A program made the translations under genes and the position numbers. The notes under the pieces were generated by a model. That model did not search any database. It saw nothing but the letters and a program-made list of their open reading frames with translations, and had not been told where the DNA came from. Positions 39,118 through 49,514 of a stretch of 64,000 nt of DNA are shown here, piece by piece (within the stretch, counting starts at the first letter, position 1; the number at the start of each line of letters is the position of its first letter). Origin of the DNA: Thioalkalivibrio sulfidiphilus HL-EbGr7 (GTDB taxonomy: Bacteria; Pseudomonadota; Gammaproteobacteria; Ectothiorhodospirales; Ectothiorhodospiraceae); assembly GCF_000021985.1 (NCBI RefSeq), contig NC_011901.1:1612001-1676000 (forward strand). Reading direction: 5' to 3'.

Positions 39118-40206
39118 ATGAGCGAACAGGAATCACTGGAACAGATCCGGGCGCGCATCGATGCCCTGGACGATGAACTGCTCAGGCTGATCAGCGAGCG
39201 GGCCCGCTGTGCCCAGGCGGTGGCCAAGGTCAAGCGCGACGCGGATCCCAACGCCGAGTTCTATCGTCCCGAGCGCGAGGCGCAGATCCTGCGCAAGATC
39301 CAGCAGCGCAATCCAGGCCCTCTGGATGCCGAGGAGATGGCGCGCCTGTTCCGGGAGATCATGTCCGCCTGCCTCGCCCTGGAAGAACCCCTCAACGTCG
39401 CCTTCCTGGGTCCCGAGGGCACTTTCACCCAGGCGGCGGCCCTCAAGCACTTCGGCCACTCGGTGCACACCGTGCCCCTGGGTGCCATCGACGAGGTGTT
39501 CCGGGAGGTGGAGTCCGGCGCCGCCCATTACGGCGTGGTGCCGGTGGAAAATTCCACCGAGGGCGTGGTCACCCACACCCTGGACCGCTTCATGCAGTCG
39601 CCGCTCAAGATCTGCGGCGAGGTGGCCCTGCGCATCCATCATCACCTGATGGCGAAACCCGGCCTCGCCCGGGAACAGGTCAAGCGCATCTATTCCCACC
39701 AGCAGTCTCTCGCCCAGTGCCGGGAGTGGCTGGACGCCAACCTGCCCCAGGCCGAGCGCATCCCGGTGAGCAGCAACGCCGTGGCCGCGCGGCGTGCCGC
39801 CGAGGAGGAGGGCGCCGGTGCCATCGCCAGCCAGGCGGCCGCCGAACGTTACGTGCTCAATGTCCTCAACGCCAACATCGAGGATGCCCCGGACAACACC
39901 ACCCGTTTCCTGGTGATTGGTCAGCGGGCCAGCGGGCCGTCAGGCCGGGACAAGACTTCCCTGCTGCTGTCCACCCGAAACCGCCCCGGTTCCCTGTACC
40001 GCCTGCTGGAGCCCTTCGCCCGCGCGGACGTGAGCCTGACGCGCATCGAATCCCGTCCCTCCCACTGCGTGAACTGGGATTACGTGTTCTTCATCGACGT
40101 GGAAGGTCACGAGGAAGACGACAAGGTGCGCCAGGCCATCGCGGCCCTGGAACAGGAAGCGGATCTGGTCAAGGTGCTGGGGTCCTATCCCAGAGCGGTG
40201 CTTTGA
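39118..40206 (+). CDS. pheA: Bifunctional chorismate mutase / prephenate dehydratase PheA
   Basis: Phenylalanine pathway enzyme, 362 residues. It has an N-terminal AroQ-type chorismate mutase (about 1-90, IRARIDALDDELLRLISERA). The prephenate dehydratase domain follows (about 93-270, FLGPEGTFTQAAALKHFG; VPVENSTEGVVTHTLD; TTRFLVIG). The C-terminal ACT domain has RPGSLYRLLEPFARADVSL and the Phe-binding ESRPSH motif. The ATG lies six bases after the serA stop, so the two are co-transcribed. Confidence 0.96.
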   Translation: MSEQESLEQIRARIDALDDELLRLISERARCAQAVAKVKRDADPNAEFYRPEREAQILRKIQQRNPGPLDAEEMARLFREIMSACLALEEPLNVAFLGPEGTFTQAAALKHFGHSVHTVPLGAIDEVFREVESGAAHYGVVPVENSTEGVVTHTLDRFMQSPLKICGEVALRIHHHLMAKPGLAREQVKRIYSHQQSLAQCREWLDANLPQAERIPVSSNAVAARRAAEEEGAGAIASQAAAERYVLNVLNANIEDAPDNTTRFLVIGQRASGPSGRDKTSLLLSTRNRPGSLYRLLEPFARADVSLTRIESRPSHCVNWDYVFFIDVEGHEEDDKVRQAIAALEQEADLVKVLGSYPRAVL

Positions 40207-40247
40207 TTGAGAAAATGTCCAACGCAAAGACCTGAAAAGACTTTTCT

Positions 40248-40327
40248 GACAGGATTAACAAGATTTTCAAGATTAAAAGAAATAAGACGAAACCCTGTTT
40301 GACCTTGTGAATCCTGTTAATCCTGTC
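40248..40327. repeat. Inverted short-tandem-repeat hairpin, 9-bp unit (GACAGGATT)
   Basis: GACAGGATTAACAAGATT (40248-40265) and its complement at 40310-40327 differ at one of 18 positions. It lies between pheA and hisC. Confidence 0.85.
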
Positions 40328-40389
40328 GAGATTTTGTGTCTTTCATTGAACCGGTCTTCCGCCCCCTACATAACCACCGGAATTCAAAC

Positions 40390-41511
40390 ATGAGTTGCGA
40401 TTATCGGGCCCTGGCGCTGGCCGGGGTGCAGAACCTGACCCCCTATCAGCCCGGCAAGCCCATCGAGGAACTGGAGCGGGAACTGGGTATCCGCGAAAGC
40501 ATCAAGCTCGCCTCCAACGAGAATCCCCTGGGTCCGAGCCCGAAGGCGCTCGAGGCCGTGCGCGCCCAACTGGGCGGCATCGCCCTGTATCCCGACGGCA
40601 ACGGCTTTGCCCTGAAGCGGCGGCTGGCCGAGCAGTTCGATGTCGCTCCCTCGCGCATCACGCTGGGCAACGGTTCCAACGAGATCCTGGAGCTGGTGGC
40701 CCGTGCCTACCTGGCGCCGGCGCGCAATGCGGTGTTCAGCGCCCATGCCTTCGCCGTCTATCCCATCGTGGTGCAGGCGGTGGGCGCCGAGGCCCGGGTG
40801 GCCCCGGCCAACGGCCCCGACCATGCCATGCCCTACGGCCATGACCTGGACGCCATGGCGTCCCTCATCAATGCCGATACCCGGGTGGTGTTCGTGGCCA
40901 ACCCCAACAACCCCACGGGCACCTGGCTGGACGAGGACGCGGTACACGGCTTCCTCAAGCGGGTGCCCGAGGACGTCCTGGTGGTCATGGACGAGGCCTA
41001 TTTCGAGTACGTGGAGGCGGATGGCTACCCGGACAGCAGCCGCTGGCTGGATGCCTTTCCCAACCTGCTGCTGACCCGCACCTTCTCCAAGATCCACGGA
41101 CTCGCGGGCCTGCGCATCGGTTACGGCGTCTCCGGCGAGGCGGTGGCGGACATCCTCAACCGGGTGCGCCAGCCCTTCAACACCAACCTGCTGGCCCAGG
41201 CCGCCGCCGTGGCGGCACTGGACGACACCGACCACGTGAGCGAGAGCGTGCGCGTCAACCGGGAAGGCCTGGTCCAGGTGATGGACGCCTGCCGGGAACG
41301 GGGCCTGGGTTTCATCCCCTCGGTGGGCAACTTCCTGTCCATTGACATGGGCCGGGAGGCGGGCCCCGTGTACCAGGCCCTGCTGCGCGAGGGCGTGATC
41401 GTGCGTCCCATCGCCGGCTACGGCCTGCCCAATCACTTGCGGGTGACCATCGGCCGCGCGCACGAGAACACCCGTTTCATTGCTGCCCTGGACAAGGTGC
41501 TGCGCGCTTGA
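40390..41511 (+). CDS. hisC: Histidinol-phosphate aminotransferase HisC
   Basis: Fold-type I PLP aminotransferase, 373 residues. It has LASNENPLGPSP near the start, NPNNPTGTW, DEAYFEYVE and the PLP-Lys segment TRTFSKIHGLAGLRIGYG. Its position between pheA and tyrA suggests it may also transaminate aromatic amino acids, as noted for HisC homologues in this cluster type. The start at 40390 (MSCDYRALALAGVQ) gives the normal length; the frame open to 40336 is in the leader after the repeat. Confidence 0.95.
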   Translation: MSCDYRALALAGVQNLTPYQPGKPIEELERELGIRESIKLASNENPLGPSPKALEAVRAQLGGIALYPDGNGFALKRRLAEQFDVAPSRITLGNGSNEILELVARAYLAPARNAVFSAHAFAVYPIVVQAVGAEARVAPANGPDHAMPYGHDLDAMASLINADTRVVFVANPNNPTGTWLDEDAVHGFLKRVPEDVLVVMDEAYFEYVEADGYPDSSRWLDAFPNLLLTRTFSKIHGLAGLRIGYGVSGEAVADILNRVRQPFNTNLLAQAAAVAALDDTDHVSESVRVNREGLVQVMDACRERGLGFIPSVGNFLSIDMGREAGPVYQALLREGVIVRPIAGYGLPNHLRVTIGRAHENTRFIAALDKVLRA

Positions 41512-42365
41512 TCCGCAAGCTCGCCATCATCGGCGCCGGCCTGATCGGCGGTTCCCTGGCCCTGGCCCTGCGCCGGGCCGGCTACTGCAAACAGGTGGTG
41601 GCCTGTTCCCGTTCCGAGGCGCACCTCAAGCGGGCCGTGGAGTTGGGCGTGATCGACGCCTACAGCCTGGAACCGGCCGAAGCGGTGCGTGACGCGGACA
41701 TGGTGCTGCTGGCCGTGCCCCTGGGTGCCATGGAAGCGGTGTGCCGCGCCATTGGCGATGCCCTGGCCCCGGATGCGGTGCTCACCGACGTGGGCAGCGC
41801 CAAGGCGAGCGTGGTGGCCGCGGTGAGCGCCGCCTTCGGCGAGGCGCCGGCCAGCTTCGTGCCCGGACATCCCATTGCCGGCACGGAGAAGAGCGGCGTG
41901 GAAGCCGCCTTCCCGGAACTCTATCAAGGTCGCCGGGTGATCCTGACGCCGCTGGCGCACACCCGTCCCGATGCCGTGCGGCAAGTGCGCGCCATGTGGG
42001 AGGTGGCCGGCGCGGTAGTGGAGGAGATGGGCGTTGAACACCATGATGAGGTCCTGGCCGCCACCAGCCATCTACCCCACCTGCTGGCCTTTGGCCTGGT
42101 GGACAGCCTGGCGCGCATGGGCGAGCGCGACGAGATCTTCCGTTACGCCGCGGGCGGTTTCCGGGATTTCACCCGCATCGCCTCCAGCGACCCGGTCATG
42201 TGGCGGGACATCTGCCTTGCCAACAGCCAGGCCATCCTCAAGGTCATGTCTCACTACCGGGAGGACCTGGACGGCATCACCGAGGCCGTGCAGCAGGGCG
42301 ACGGCGACCGGCTGCTGGAGATCTTCCAGCGGGCCAAGGCGGCCCGGGACCGGTTTTGTCATTGA
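41508..42365 (+). CDS. tyrA: Prephenate dehydrogenase TyrA
   Basis: NAD(P)-dependent oxidative decarboxylation of prephenate in tyrosine synthesis. The 285-residue product has the N-terminal Rossmann motif LAIIGAGLIGGSLALAL, TDVGSAKASVV, FVPGHPIAGTEKSGVEAA and the catalytic-His region HHDEVLAATSHLPHLLAF. A TTG start overlaps the hisC stop (TTGA), implying coupling. In pseudomonads tyrA is fused to aroA; here they are separate, with a repeat-containing gap of 179 bases. Confidence 0.95.
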   Translation: MIRKLAIIGAGLIGGSLALALRRAGYCKQVVACSRSEAHLKRAVELGVIDAYSLEPAEAVRDADMVLLAVPLGAMEAVCRAIGDALAPDAVLTDVGSAKASVVAAVSAAFGEAPASFVPGHPIAGTEKSGVEAAFPELYQGRRVILTPLAHTRPDAVRQVRAMWEVAGAVVEEMGVEHHDEVLAATSHLPHLLAFGLVDSLARMGERDEIFRYAAGGFRDFTRIASSDPVMWRDICLANSQAILKVMSHYREDLDGITEAVQQGDGDRLLEIFQRAKAARDRFCH

Positions 42366-42382
42366 TATTTGATACTGGGATT

Positions 42383-42522
42383 CAACGCAGAGAGCGCAAA
42401 GGCGCGGAGATCGCAAAGAAGATTGCTATGGTCGGAAACATTGGGAGCAGTATCTAAAGTATTCCAGCATTTCCATCAGGCGAATTTTCCCAAGGTATTT
42501 TCTTGGCGTTCTCTGCGTTAAT
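42383..42522. repeat. Degenerate inverted short-tandem-repeat element, 8-9-bp unit (ACGCAGAG)
   Basis: Left arm 42383-42421 (AACGCAGAGAGCGCAAAGGC then more units) is longer than right arm 42502-42522 (CTTGGCGTTCTCTGCGTTAA). They pair over about 20 bp. The 80-bp centre is AT-rich. It appears to be a decayed copy, between tyrA and aroA. Confidence 0.65.
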
Positions 42523-42544
42523 AGATTTGAGGAAACAAGACTCA

Positions 42545-43870
42545 ATGTCACAAGCACAAGAACTCGCATTCGAGGTCCAATCCGGTGGCACGCTGACCGG
42601 GCGCATCCGGGTGCCCGGGGACAAGTCCATTTCCCATCGTTCCATCATGCTGGGCTCCCTGGCCGAGGGCACCACGGAGGTCACCGGCTTCCTCAATGGT
42701 GAGGACTGCATGGCCACCCTCGCCGCCTTCCGGGCCATGGGCGTGCAGATCGACGGGCCCAGGGAGGGCAGGGTGACCATTCAGGGCGTCGGCCTGCACG
42801 GCCTCAAGGCACCCGCCGGGCCCCTGGATCTGGGCAATTCCGGCACCTCCATGCGTCTCATGTCCGGCCTGTTGGCGGGGCAGGCCTTCGATACCACCCT
42901 GGTGGGCGATGCCTCCCTGACCAAGCGGCCCATGAAGCGGGTCACCGAGCCGCTGGCTGCCATGGGCGCCCGGATCGACACCAGCGCGACCGGCACGCCA
43001 CCCCTGCATGTGCACGGCGGCCAGACACTCAGGGGCATCGACTATCAAATGCCCATGGCCAGCGCCCAGGTGAAGTCCTGCCTGCTGCTCGCTGGCCTCT
43101 ACGCCGAGGGCAGCACCTGCGTCACCGAGCCGGCCCCCACCCGGGACCACACCGAGCGCATGCTCACCGGCTTCGGCTATCCGGTGAGCCGCGAGGGCAA
43201 CCGGGCCTGCGTCCAGGGCGGCGGGCGGCTCAAGGCCACCCGCATCGACGTGCCCGCGGACATCTCCTCGGCGGCCTTCTTCCTGGTGGGCGCCAGCATC
43301 GCCAAGGGCTCCGAGATCACCCTGGAACACGTGGGCATGAACCCCACCCGGGTGGGCGTGATCGACATCCTGCGGCTCATGGGCGCCGAGATCCACGTGG
43401 AGAACCCCCGGGAGGCGGGCGGTGAACCGGTGGCGGATCTGAGAGTGGTGAGCGCGCCGCTTCGGGGCGTGCGCATCCCCGAGGAACTGGTGCCCCTGGC
43501 CATCGACGAATTCCCGGCGCTGTTCATAGCCGCCGCCTGTGCCGAGGGGGAGACCCTGCTCACCGGGGCCGAGGAACTGCGGGTCAAGGAGAGCGACCGC
43601 ATCCAGGTGATGGCCGACGGCCTGCTGGCCTGCGGCATCGAGGCCGAGCCCACCCCGGACGGCATCCGCATCCGCGGCGGCCAGCTGCGCGGCGCCACCG
43701 TGGACAGCCACGGGGATCACCGCATCGCCATGAGCTTCGCCATGGGGGCCCTGCGCGCCGAGGGGGCCATGCACATCCGCAACTGCGCCAACGTGAACAC
43801 CTCCTTCCCGGGCTTCGTGGAACTCGCCGCAGGGGCAGGGCTCGCGATCACCCAGGGGCCCCAGTCGTGA
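42545..43870 (+). CDS. aroA: 3-phosphoshikimate 1-carboxyvinyltransferase (EPSP synthase) AroA
   Basis: Sixth step of the shikimate pathway. The 441-residue product has [20 protein letters not shown] near the start, [18 protein letters not shown] (PEP site; class II-like pattern NSGTSMRLM), and [29 protein letters not shown] lies near the C-terminus. The ATG at 42545 has GAGGAAA upstream. Its stop overlaps the cmk start by four bases. Confidence 0.96.
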   Translation: MSQAQELAFEVQSGGTLTGRIRVPGDKSISHRSIMLGSLAEGTTEVTGFLNGEDCMATLAAFRAMGVQIDGPREGRVTIQGVGLHGLKAPAGPLDLGNSGTSMRLMSGLLAGQAFDTTLVGDASLTKRPMKRVTEPLAAMGARIDTSATGTPPLHVHGGQTLRGIDYQMPMASAQVKSCLLLAGLYAEGSTCVTEPAPTRDHTERMLTGFGYPVSREGNRACVQGGGRLKATRIDVPADISSAAFFLVGASIAKGSEITLEHVGMNPTRVGVIDILRLMGAEIHVENPREAGGEPVADLRVVSAPLRGVRIPEELVPLAIDEFPALFIAAACAEGETLLTGAEELRVKESDRIQVMADGLLACGIEAEPTPDGIRIRGGQLRGATVDSHGDHRIAMSFAMGALRAEGAMHIRNCANVNTSFPGFVELAAGAGLAITQGPQS

Positions 43871-44544
43871 CGGCGCCGGTCATCACCATCGACGGACCCA
43901 GCGGTTCCGGCAAGGGCACCCTGAGCCGCCTGGTGGCGGAACGCCTGGGCTGGCACTGGCTGGACAGCGGCGCCCTGTACCGCCTGGTGGCCCTGGCCGC
44001 CCTGCGCCGGGGCATGGCCCTGGACGACGTGGCGGCCGTGGCGGAACTGGCACGGAACCTGGATGTGCGCTTCGAGGTGGACGGGCAGGGGGCCCCGGTG
44101 ATCGTCCTGGATGGCGCCCCGGTGGGCGGGGAACTACGCACCGAGCAGGCCGGCAACGCCGCCTCCCGGGTGGCCGCCCTGCAGCCGGTGCGCGACGCCC
44201 TGCTGGACCGCCAGCGGGCCTTCCGGCAGGCCCCGGGGCTGGTGGCCGACGGCCGGGACATGGGCACCGTGGTGTTCAGCGATGCCCCCCTGAAGGTGTT
44301 TCTCACCGCCAGCTGCGAGGAGCGCGCCAGGCGCCGTTATAAGCAGTTGAAAGAACAAGGACTTAGTGCTAACCTTCACGCCCTTTCGGAAGAGCTGGCC
44401 GAACGCGACCGCCGGGATGCCGAGCGGAGCGTGGCGCCATTGAAGCCGGCCGATGACGCGGTGGTCCTGGATTCCACCCATCTCGACATCGAATCCGTGC
44501 TCGAACAGGTGCTGCGACTGGCCGAAGAAAGAAATTTGACCTAA
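43867..44544 (+). CDS. cmk: Cytidylate kinase Cmk
   Basis: Phosphorylates CMP and dCMP. The 225-residue product has P-loop [33 protein letters not shown] and [20 protein letters not shown]. The C-terminal [25 protein letters not shown] lid region completes it. GTG start overlapping the aroA stop (GTGA). The aroA-cmk-rpsA order is conserved in gammaproteobacteria. Confidence 0.96.
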   Translation: MTAPVITIDGPSGSGKGTLSRLVAERLGWHWLDSGALYRLVALAALRRGMALDDVAAVAELARNLDVRFEVDGQGAPVIVLDGAPVGGELRTEQAGNAASRVAALQPVRDALLDRQRAFRQAPGLVADGRDMGTVVFSDAPLKVFLTASCEERARRRYKQLKEQGLSANLHALSEELAERDRRDAERSVAPLKPADDAVVLDSTHLDIESVLEQVLRLAEERNLT

Positions 44545-44649
44545 ACATTAATGTTCAACGACCAGGACAGGATCGTCCCTCGGTCACAACACCATCAACC
44601 GGTCCGGGCAGGGAATGCACAGGATCCGCATTGCAGGTTCAATCAACTC

Positions 44650-46326
44650 ATGAGTGAAAGTTTCGCGCAACTGTTCGAAGAGAGCATGGCCTTCACGCAG
44701 ATGAAGCCAGGCAGCATCATCAACGGCACCGTCATTCACGTGACGCCCGACGTGGTGGTGATCAACGCAGGTCTGAAGTCTGAAGGCGTGGTCCCCGCCG
44801 ACCAGTTCCTCAACGAAAGAGGGGAAATGGAAGTCAAGGTGGGCGACGTGGTCGAGGTGGCTCTCGAGAGCCCCGAAGACGGCTTCGGTGAAACCCGTCT
44901 GTCCCGCGAGAAGGCCAAGCGCGCGAAGGCCTGGGAACGCCTGGAAACCGCCATGGAAAGCGACCAGACCATCACCGGCATGATCTCCGGCAAGGTCAAG
45001 GGCGGCTTCACCGTGGAACTCGGCGACATCCGCGCCTTCCTTCCCGGTTCCCTCGTCGATGTGCGCCCGGTGCGCGACACCGCCTACCTGGAAGGCAAGG
45101 AGCTGGAGTTCAAGCTCATCAAGCTCGACCAGCGCCGCAACAACGTCGTTGTCTCCCGCCGCGCCGTGGTGGAGAAGGAATACAGCGCCGAGCGCGACGA
45201 ACTGCTCAAGAACCTGCAGGAAGGCATGGTGCTCAAGGGCATCGTCAAGAACCTCACCGACTACGGTGCGTTCCTGGACCTGGGCGGCATCGACGGCCTG
45301 CTGCACATCACCGACATGGCCTGGAAGCGCGTCAAGCATCCCTCCGAGGTGGTGGAGATCGGTCAGGAGATCGAGGTCAAGGTGCTCAAGTTCGACCGCG
45401 AGCGTAACCGCGTATCCCTGGGCCTGAAGCAGCTGGGCGACGACCCGTGGGAGAACATCACCCGTCGTTACCCCATCGGCTCCCGCCTGTTCGGCAAGGT
45501 CACCAACATCACCGACTACGGCTGCTTCGTGGAAATCGAAGACGGCGTGGAAGGCCTGGTGCACGTGTCCGAGATGGACTGGACCAACAAGAACATCGCC
45601 CCCAACAAGATGGTCGCCGTGGGTGACGAGGTCGAAGTGATGATCCTCGACATCGACGAGGAGCGTCGCCGCATCTCCCTGGGCATCAAGCAGTGCAAGG
45701 CCAATCCCTGGGACGAGTTCGCCGCCACCCACAACAAGGGTGAGAAGGTCTCCGGCGTGATCAAGTCCATCACCGACTTCGGCATCTTCGTGGGCCTGGA
45801 CGGTGGCATCGACGGCCTGGTGCACCTCTCCGACCTGTCCTGGAACATGGAAGGCGAAGAGGCCGTGCGCAACTACAAGAAGGGCGACGAGATCGAGGCC
45901 GTGGTGCTGGCCGTGGATCCGGAGCGCGAGCGCATCTCCCTGGGCGTGAAGCAGCTGGACAAGGACCCCTTCTCCAACTTCGTGGCCGAACACGCCAAGG
46001 GCAGCATCGTCAAGGGCGTGGTCAAGGAAGTGGACGCCAAGGCCGCCATCGTGGAGTTGGCCGACAGCGTGGATGGCGTGCTGCGCGCCTCCGAACTGTC
46101 CCGCGACCGCGTGGAAGACGTGCGTTCTGTGCTCAACGTGGGCGATACGGTGGAAGCCAAGTTCATGGGCGTGGATCGCAAGAACCGCACCGTGACCCTG
46201 TCCATCAAGGCGAAGGATTACGCCGAGGAAGCCGAGGCGCTGCAGGACTACAGCAGCAGCTCCGGCTCCGCCACCACCTCCCTTGGGGATCTCCTCAAGG
46301 AGCAGATGGGCTCCAAGGACAAGTAA
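44650..46326 (+). CDS. rpsA: 30S ribosomal protein S1
   Basis: mRNA-binding protein of the small subunit, 558 residues (E. coli 557). It has six S1/OB-fold repeats, for example [60 protein letters not shown] and [20 protein letters not shown]. The start at 44650 ([14 protein letters not shown]) is preceded by no good Shine-Dalgarno sequence and a 105-base leader. In E. coli S1 likewise represses its own unusual leader. The upstream frame to 44551 was rejected. Confidence 0.97.
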   Translation: MSESFAQLFEESMAFTQMKPGSIINGTVIHVTPDVVVINAGLKSEGVVPADQFLNERGEMEVKVGDVVEVALESPEDGFGETRLSREKAKRAKAWERLETAMESDQTITGMISGKVKGGFTVELGDIRAFLPGSLVDVRPVRDTAYLEGKELEFKLIKLDQRRNNVVVSRRAVVEKEYSAERDELLKNLQEGMVLKGIVKNLTDYGAFLDLGGIDGLLHITDMAWKRVKHPSEVVEIGQEIEVKVLKFDRERNRVSLGLKQLGDDPWENITRRYPIGSRLFGKVTNITDYGCFVEIEDGVEGLVHVSEMDWTNKNIAPNKMVAVGDEVEVMILDIDEERRRISLGIKQCKANPWDEFAATHNKGEKVSGVIKSITDFGIFVGLDGGIDGLVHLSDLSWNMEGEEAVRNYKKGDEIEAVVLAVDPERERISLGVKQLDKDPFSNFVAEHAKGSIVKGVVKEVDAKAAIVELADSVDGVLRASELSRDRVEDVRSVLNVGDTVEAKFMGVDRKNRTVTLSIKAKDYAEEAEALQDYSSSSGSATTSLGDLLKEQMGSKDK

Positions 46327-46342
46327 GGCAATTCGTAACAAA

Positions 46343-46372
46343 GCCGGTCGGGCCTCAGCCCGGCCGGCCTTT
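46343..46372 (+). terminator. Rho-independent terminator after rpsA
   Basis: GCCGGTCGGGC, loop CTCA, GCCCGGCCGGC, then CTTTTGT. The stem is 11 bp with a single mismatch-type pair. Confidence 0.85.
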
Positions 46373-46466
46373 TGTGTGATGGACTGGCCGGATATCCGAT
46401 GCCGGCGTCCATGCTCCACAGTCCCGAGCGTGTTCTATCACGTAACCCAGTGGCGGAGACCCTGTG

Positions 46467-46757
46467 ATGACCAAGTCCGAACTCATCGAGATCCTTGCTC
46501 GCAAGCAGAGCCATCTGGCCTACAAGGACGTGGAACTCTCGGTGAAGACCATGCTGGAACATCTCAGCCAGGCCCTGGCCACCGGTGACCGCATCGAGAT
46601 CCGCGGTTTCGGCAGCTTTTCCCTGCATTTCCGGCCGCCGCGCGTGGGCCGTAACCCCAAGACCGGCGAGACCGTATCCCTGCCGGGCAAGTACGTACCC
46701 CATTTCAAACCGGGCAAGGAACTGCGTGAACGTGTCAATGCCGTCCACGAACAGTAA
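46467..46757 (+). CDS. ihfB: Integration host factor subunit beta IhfB
   Basis: DNA-bending nucleoid protein, 96 residues. [17 protein letters not shown] at the start, [17 protein letters not shown], and the DNA-arm [20 protein letters not shown] are all present. The ATG at 46467 has GGAG upstream; the GTG three bases earlier is in frame but less likely. The rpsA-ihfB order is classic in gammaproteobacteria. Confidence 0.97.
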   Translation: MTKSELIEILARKQSHLAYKDVELSVKTMLEHLSQALATGDRIEIRGFGSFSLHFRPPRVGRNPKTGETVSLPGKYVPHFKPGKELRERVNAVHEQ

Positions 46758-46801
46758 ATCCGCACAGTCTTCCTGAAACACCAACCCATGGAGTCTCCAG
46801 A

Positions 46802-47095
46802 GTGCGCAAGCTGATCCTGCTGCTGGCCCTGGCTCTGGCCGTCCTGATCGGCGCGACATTCTCCCTGCTCAACGCGGGTTCCGTGGCGGTGAATCTCTAT
46901 CTGGGCGAGGTGCAGCTGCCCCTGTCCATCCTGATATTCCTGAGCATTCTCATCGGCGCGATCCTGGGCGCATTTGCCTGTACCGGATTCATCCTGCGCC
47001 ACCTCAACGACAACCGGAAATTGCGCAAGCGCATCCGGCTGGCGGAGGAGGAGCTCAACCAGTTGCGCAAGATCCCCATCAAGGACGCCTACTGA
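46802..47095 (+). CDS. lapA: LapA-family inner-membrane protein (DUF1049)
   Basis: A 97-residue protein with two membrane helices (LILLLALALAVLIGATFSLL and ILIFLSILIGAILGAFACTG). A short cytoplasmic coiled tail follows (RKLRKRIRLAEEELNQLRKI). LapA is a small partner of LapB in lipopolysaccharide assembly control. GTG start at 46802 with GGAG about 12 bases upstream. It ends two bases before lapB. Confidence 0.92.
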   Translation: MRKLILLLALALAVLIGATFSLLNAGSVAVNLYLGEVQLPLSILIFLSILIGAILGAFACTGFILRHLNDNRKLRKRIRLAEEELNQLRKIPIKDAY

Positions 47096-47097
47096 CC

Positions 47098-48291
47098 ATG
47101 ACCGAGTTGCTCTGGCTGCTACTTCCAGTCGCAGCCGCCTCGGGCTGGCTGGCCGCGCGCCGCACCGGGCGCAAATCCAAACGGACCCTCACTGGCGCCC
47201 TGTCCGAGGATTACATCAAGGGCCTCAACTATCTGCTGAACGAGCAGTCCGACCGCGCCCTGGCGGTGTTCATCGACATGGTGGACGTGGACTCCGACAC
47301 GGTGGAGACCCATCTCATCCTGGGCAGCCTGTTTCGTCGCCGGGGTGAAGTGGATCGCGCCATCCGCATCCACCAGAACCTCATTGCACGCCCCAACCTG
47401 GAGCCCCGCCAGCGGGCCAATGCCCTGCTGGAACTGGGTCGAGACTACATGAAGGCGGGCGTGCTGGACCGCGCCGAGGGACTGTTTCGGGAACTGATCA
47501 ACACCGGCTACCTGGAGGCCGAGGCCTATGGCCGTCTCAGGGCGCTCTACGAGCAGGAGAAGGAATGGGAGCGTGCCATCTGGGCCGCCGAGCACCTGCG
47601 CCGCTTCAGTGCCGAGCCCCAGTATGAACACATTGCCCACTATCACTGCGAGCTGGGTGAACAGGCGTTTCGCAACGGCGATCCCGCCAGGGCGGCGAGC
47701 CATGCCCGCAAGGCCCTGTCCAGCGATCGCAATTGTGCGCGTGCCAGTATCCTGCTGGGCGATCTGGCGGTGGCTGAACAGGACGATCGGCAGGCGCTCA
47801 AGCATTTCAGCCGTGTCCTGGAGCAGCATCCTGACTTCGCCATCCTGGTGCTTGATCGCGTACGCGCCGCCTATGCCAGACTCAACGACAATACTGGCTA
47901 CGAGCGCTTCCTGGCGCGCCTGCGTGAGCCGGACGCCTGCCAGACCACCTTGTTGGCGCATATCGACGCACTGCATGCGGAAGGGCGGGAAGCGGAGGTG
48001 GATCAGCTCATAGACCATGAGCTGTCCCGGGGCAAACTGACCCTGCCGGCACTTCAGGCCTATCTCAAGATCCAGTCCGGCAGGGCAGAGGATACGGCAG
48101 CGGGCGAGGTACTCAATCGCGCCGCGCACGCCCTGGAACATTACCTGCAACTGCGCCCCTTGTATCGTTGCAACCATTGCGGATTCAGTTCGCGCAGCCA
48201 TTTCTGGTGCTGTCCCGGCTGCCACCAGTGGAGCAGCATCAAGCCCCGGGAACTGCACGCAGAGCGACCCCAGACGGTCCTGAGCCCCTGA
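47098..48291 (+). CDS. lapB: Lipopolysaccharide assembly protein LapB (YciM)
   Basis: Regulates LpxC proteolysis by FtsH, balancing lipopolysaccharide synthesis. The 397-residue product has an N-terminal membrane anchor ([20 protein letters not shown]) and about nine TPR units on the cytoplasmic side. The C-terminal rubredoxin-like metal domain has cysteines in [12 protein letters not shown] and [13 protein letters not shown]. Start two bases after the lapA stop. lapA-lapB-pyrF is a common order. Confidence 0.95.
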   Translation: MTELLWLLLPVAAASGWLAARRTGRKSKRTLTGALSEDYIKGLNYLLNEQSDRALAVFIDMVDVDSDTVETHLILGSLFRRRGEVDRAIRIHQNLIARPNLEPRQRANALLELGRDYMKAGVLDRAEGLFRELINTGYLEAEAYGRLRALYEQEKEWERAIWAAEHLRRFSAEPQYEHIAHYHCELGEQAFRNGDPARAASHARKALSSDRNCARASILLGDLAVAEQDDRQALKHFSRVLEQHPDFAILVLDRVRAAYARLNDNTGYERFLARLREPDACQTTLLAHIDALHAEGREAEVDQLIDHELSRGKLTLPALQAYLKIQSGRAEDTAAGEVLNRAAHALEHYLQLRPLYRCNHCGFSSRSHFWCCPGCHQWSSIKPRELHAERPQTVLSP

Positions 48292-48308
48292 CCAAGAGCC
48301 GATCAATC

Positions 48309-49034
48309 ATGCCTGCCATATACAACGACCCCCGTATCATTATCGCCCTGGATTTTCCGGATGCCGGCCAGGCCCTGGAATTCACCGCCCGGCTGGATCC
48401 CGCTGCCTGTCGTCTCAAGGTAGGCTTCGAACTGTTCGTCAGTGCCGGTCCGGCGCTGGTGGAGAAGCTGGTGGCAGCGGGCTTCGACGTGTTCCTGGAT
48501 CTCAAGTTTCACGACATTCCCAACACCGTCGCCTCCGCCTGCCGGGCAGCAGCCCAGCTCGGCGTGTGGATGATGAACGTGCACGCCTCCGGCGGCGGCC
48601 GCATGCTTCAGGCAGCCCGGGAGGCCCTGGACGGCCAGTCCCACCGCCCCAGGCTCATCGCCGTGACCGTGCTGACCTCCATGGACGAACGGGATCTGGA
48701 TGAGCTGGGGCTTGGCAAGGACGTGGGCCGGCTTGCCGAGGCCCTGGCCGGGCTCGCCGCGGCCAGCGGCCTGGACGGGGTGGTCTGCTCTGCCAGTGAG
48801 GCGCCGATGCTGCGCCAGCGACACGGCGAGGATTTCCTGCTGGTGACCCCGGGCATCCGTCCGCGCAGCGCGGAACAGGATGACCAGCGCCGGGTCATGA
48901 CACCGGCCGAGGCCATCCGCGCCGGATCGAGCTACCTGGTGGTGGGCCGTCCCATCACCCGTGCCGATTCGCCCATGGAGGTGCTGGAGGCCATGAACGC
49001 GGAGATCCGCGGGGCGCATTTGCATTCCGTGTAA
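48309..49034 (+). CDS. pyrF: Orotidine 5'-phosphate decarboxylase PyrF
   Basis: Last step of UMP synthesis. The 241-residue TIM-barrel protein has [16 protein letters not shown], the catalytic [14 protein letters not shown] (Lys and Asp of the charge network), [10 protein letters not shown] and [13 protein letters not shown] near the end. The start at 48309 gives the usual length; the open frame from 48168 is within lapB. Confidence 0.96.
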   Translation: MPAIYNDPRIIIALDFPDAGQALEFTARLDPAACRLKVGFELFVSAGPALVEKLVAAGFDVFLDLKFHDIPNTVASACRAAAQLGVWMMNVHASGGGRMLQAAREALDGQSHRPRLIAVTVLTSMDERDLDELGLGKDVGRLAEALAGLAAASGLDGVVCSASEAPMLRQRHGEDFLLVTPGIRPRSAEQDDQRRVMTPAEAIRAGSSYLVVGRPITRADSPMEVLEAMNAEIRGAHLHSV

Positions 49035-49126
49035 TGCCTGATAGACTCAGTCTCGTCCCGACCATGCAATCTGGAAGGTTCGGGATGACCAAGGATCGCC
49101 ATGGAAACCGAAAGGAGGCATAGGTC

Positions 49127-49396
49127 ATGAAACATCTGTCTGTCATTGCGTTTGCAATCCTGCTGTTCTTCTCCCTGCCGGTGTTCGCGGATGCGCCCGA
49201 CGCGCGCATCAACGTCAATACCGCCGACGCCCAGACCCTCACCCAATTGACTGGCATCGGTCCGTCCCGCGCGGAGGCAATCATTGCCCACCGGGAGCAG
49301 CACGGCCCGTTCCGCTCCCTGCACGAGCTGACTCAGGTCAGCGGTATTGGCGAACGGACTGTTCAGGAGAACCGGGAGCGCATCGCGTTCGAATGA
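49127..49396 (+). CDS. ComEA-like secreted helix-hairpin-helix protein
   Basis: An 89-residue exported DNA-binding-type protein: signal peptide ([18 protein letters not shown], cleavage near 22), then a single ComEA-type HhH domain ([36 protein letters not shown]). Such proteins bind incoming DNA in the periplasm during natural transformation, though many short homologues are uncharacterised. A strong AAGGAGG precedes the ATG. It stands alone, ending before a stable hairpin. Confidence 0.92.
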   Translation: MKHLSVIAFAILLFFSLPVFADAPDARINVNTADAQTLTQLTGIGPSRAEAIIAHREQHGPFRSLHELTQVSGIGERTVQENRERIAFE

Positions 49397-49432
49397 TCCG
49401 GTACCGGCCCTGCCGGTGAGGATCCATCACAG

Positions 49433-49464
49433 CGGCCCCGCCGGCCCTCCAGCCGGCGGGGCCG
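49433..49464 (+). terminator. Strong hairpin between comEA-like and galU
   Basis: Perfect 13-bp GC stem CGGCCCCGCCGGC / GCCGGCGGGGCCG with loop CCTCCA, followed by TTATGCT. The T-run is weak, but it is probably a terminator. Confidence 0.7.
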
Positions 49465-49514
49465 TTATGCTATCGTGTTCGTCCACACCCACAGCTCACG
49501 CATGCATGGACCCT

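Noticed and set aside
44584-46419. 611-residue open frame opposite rpsA
   Set aside because: Composition is the antisense of S1 repeats; rpsA on the plus strand has unmistakable OB-fold repeats.
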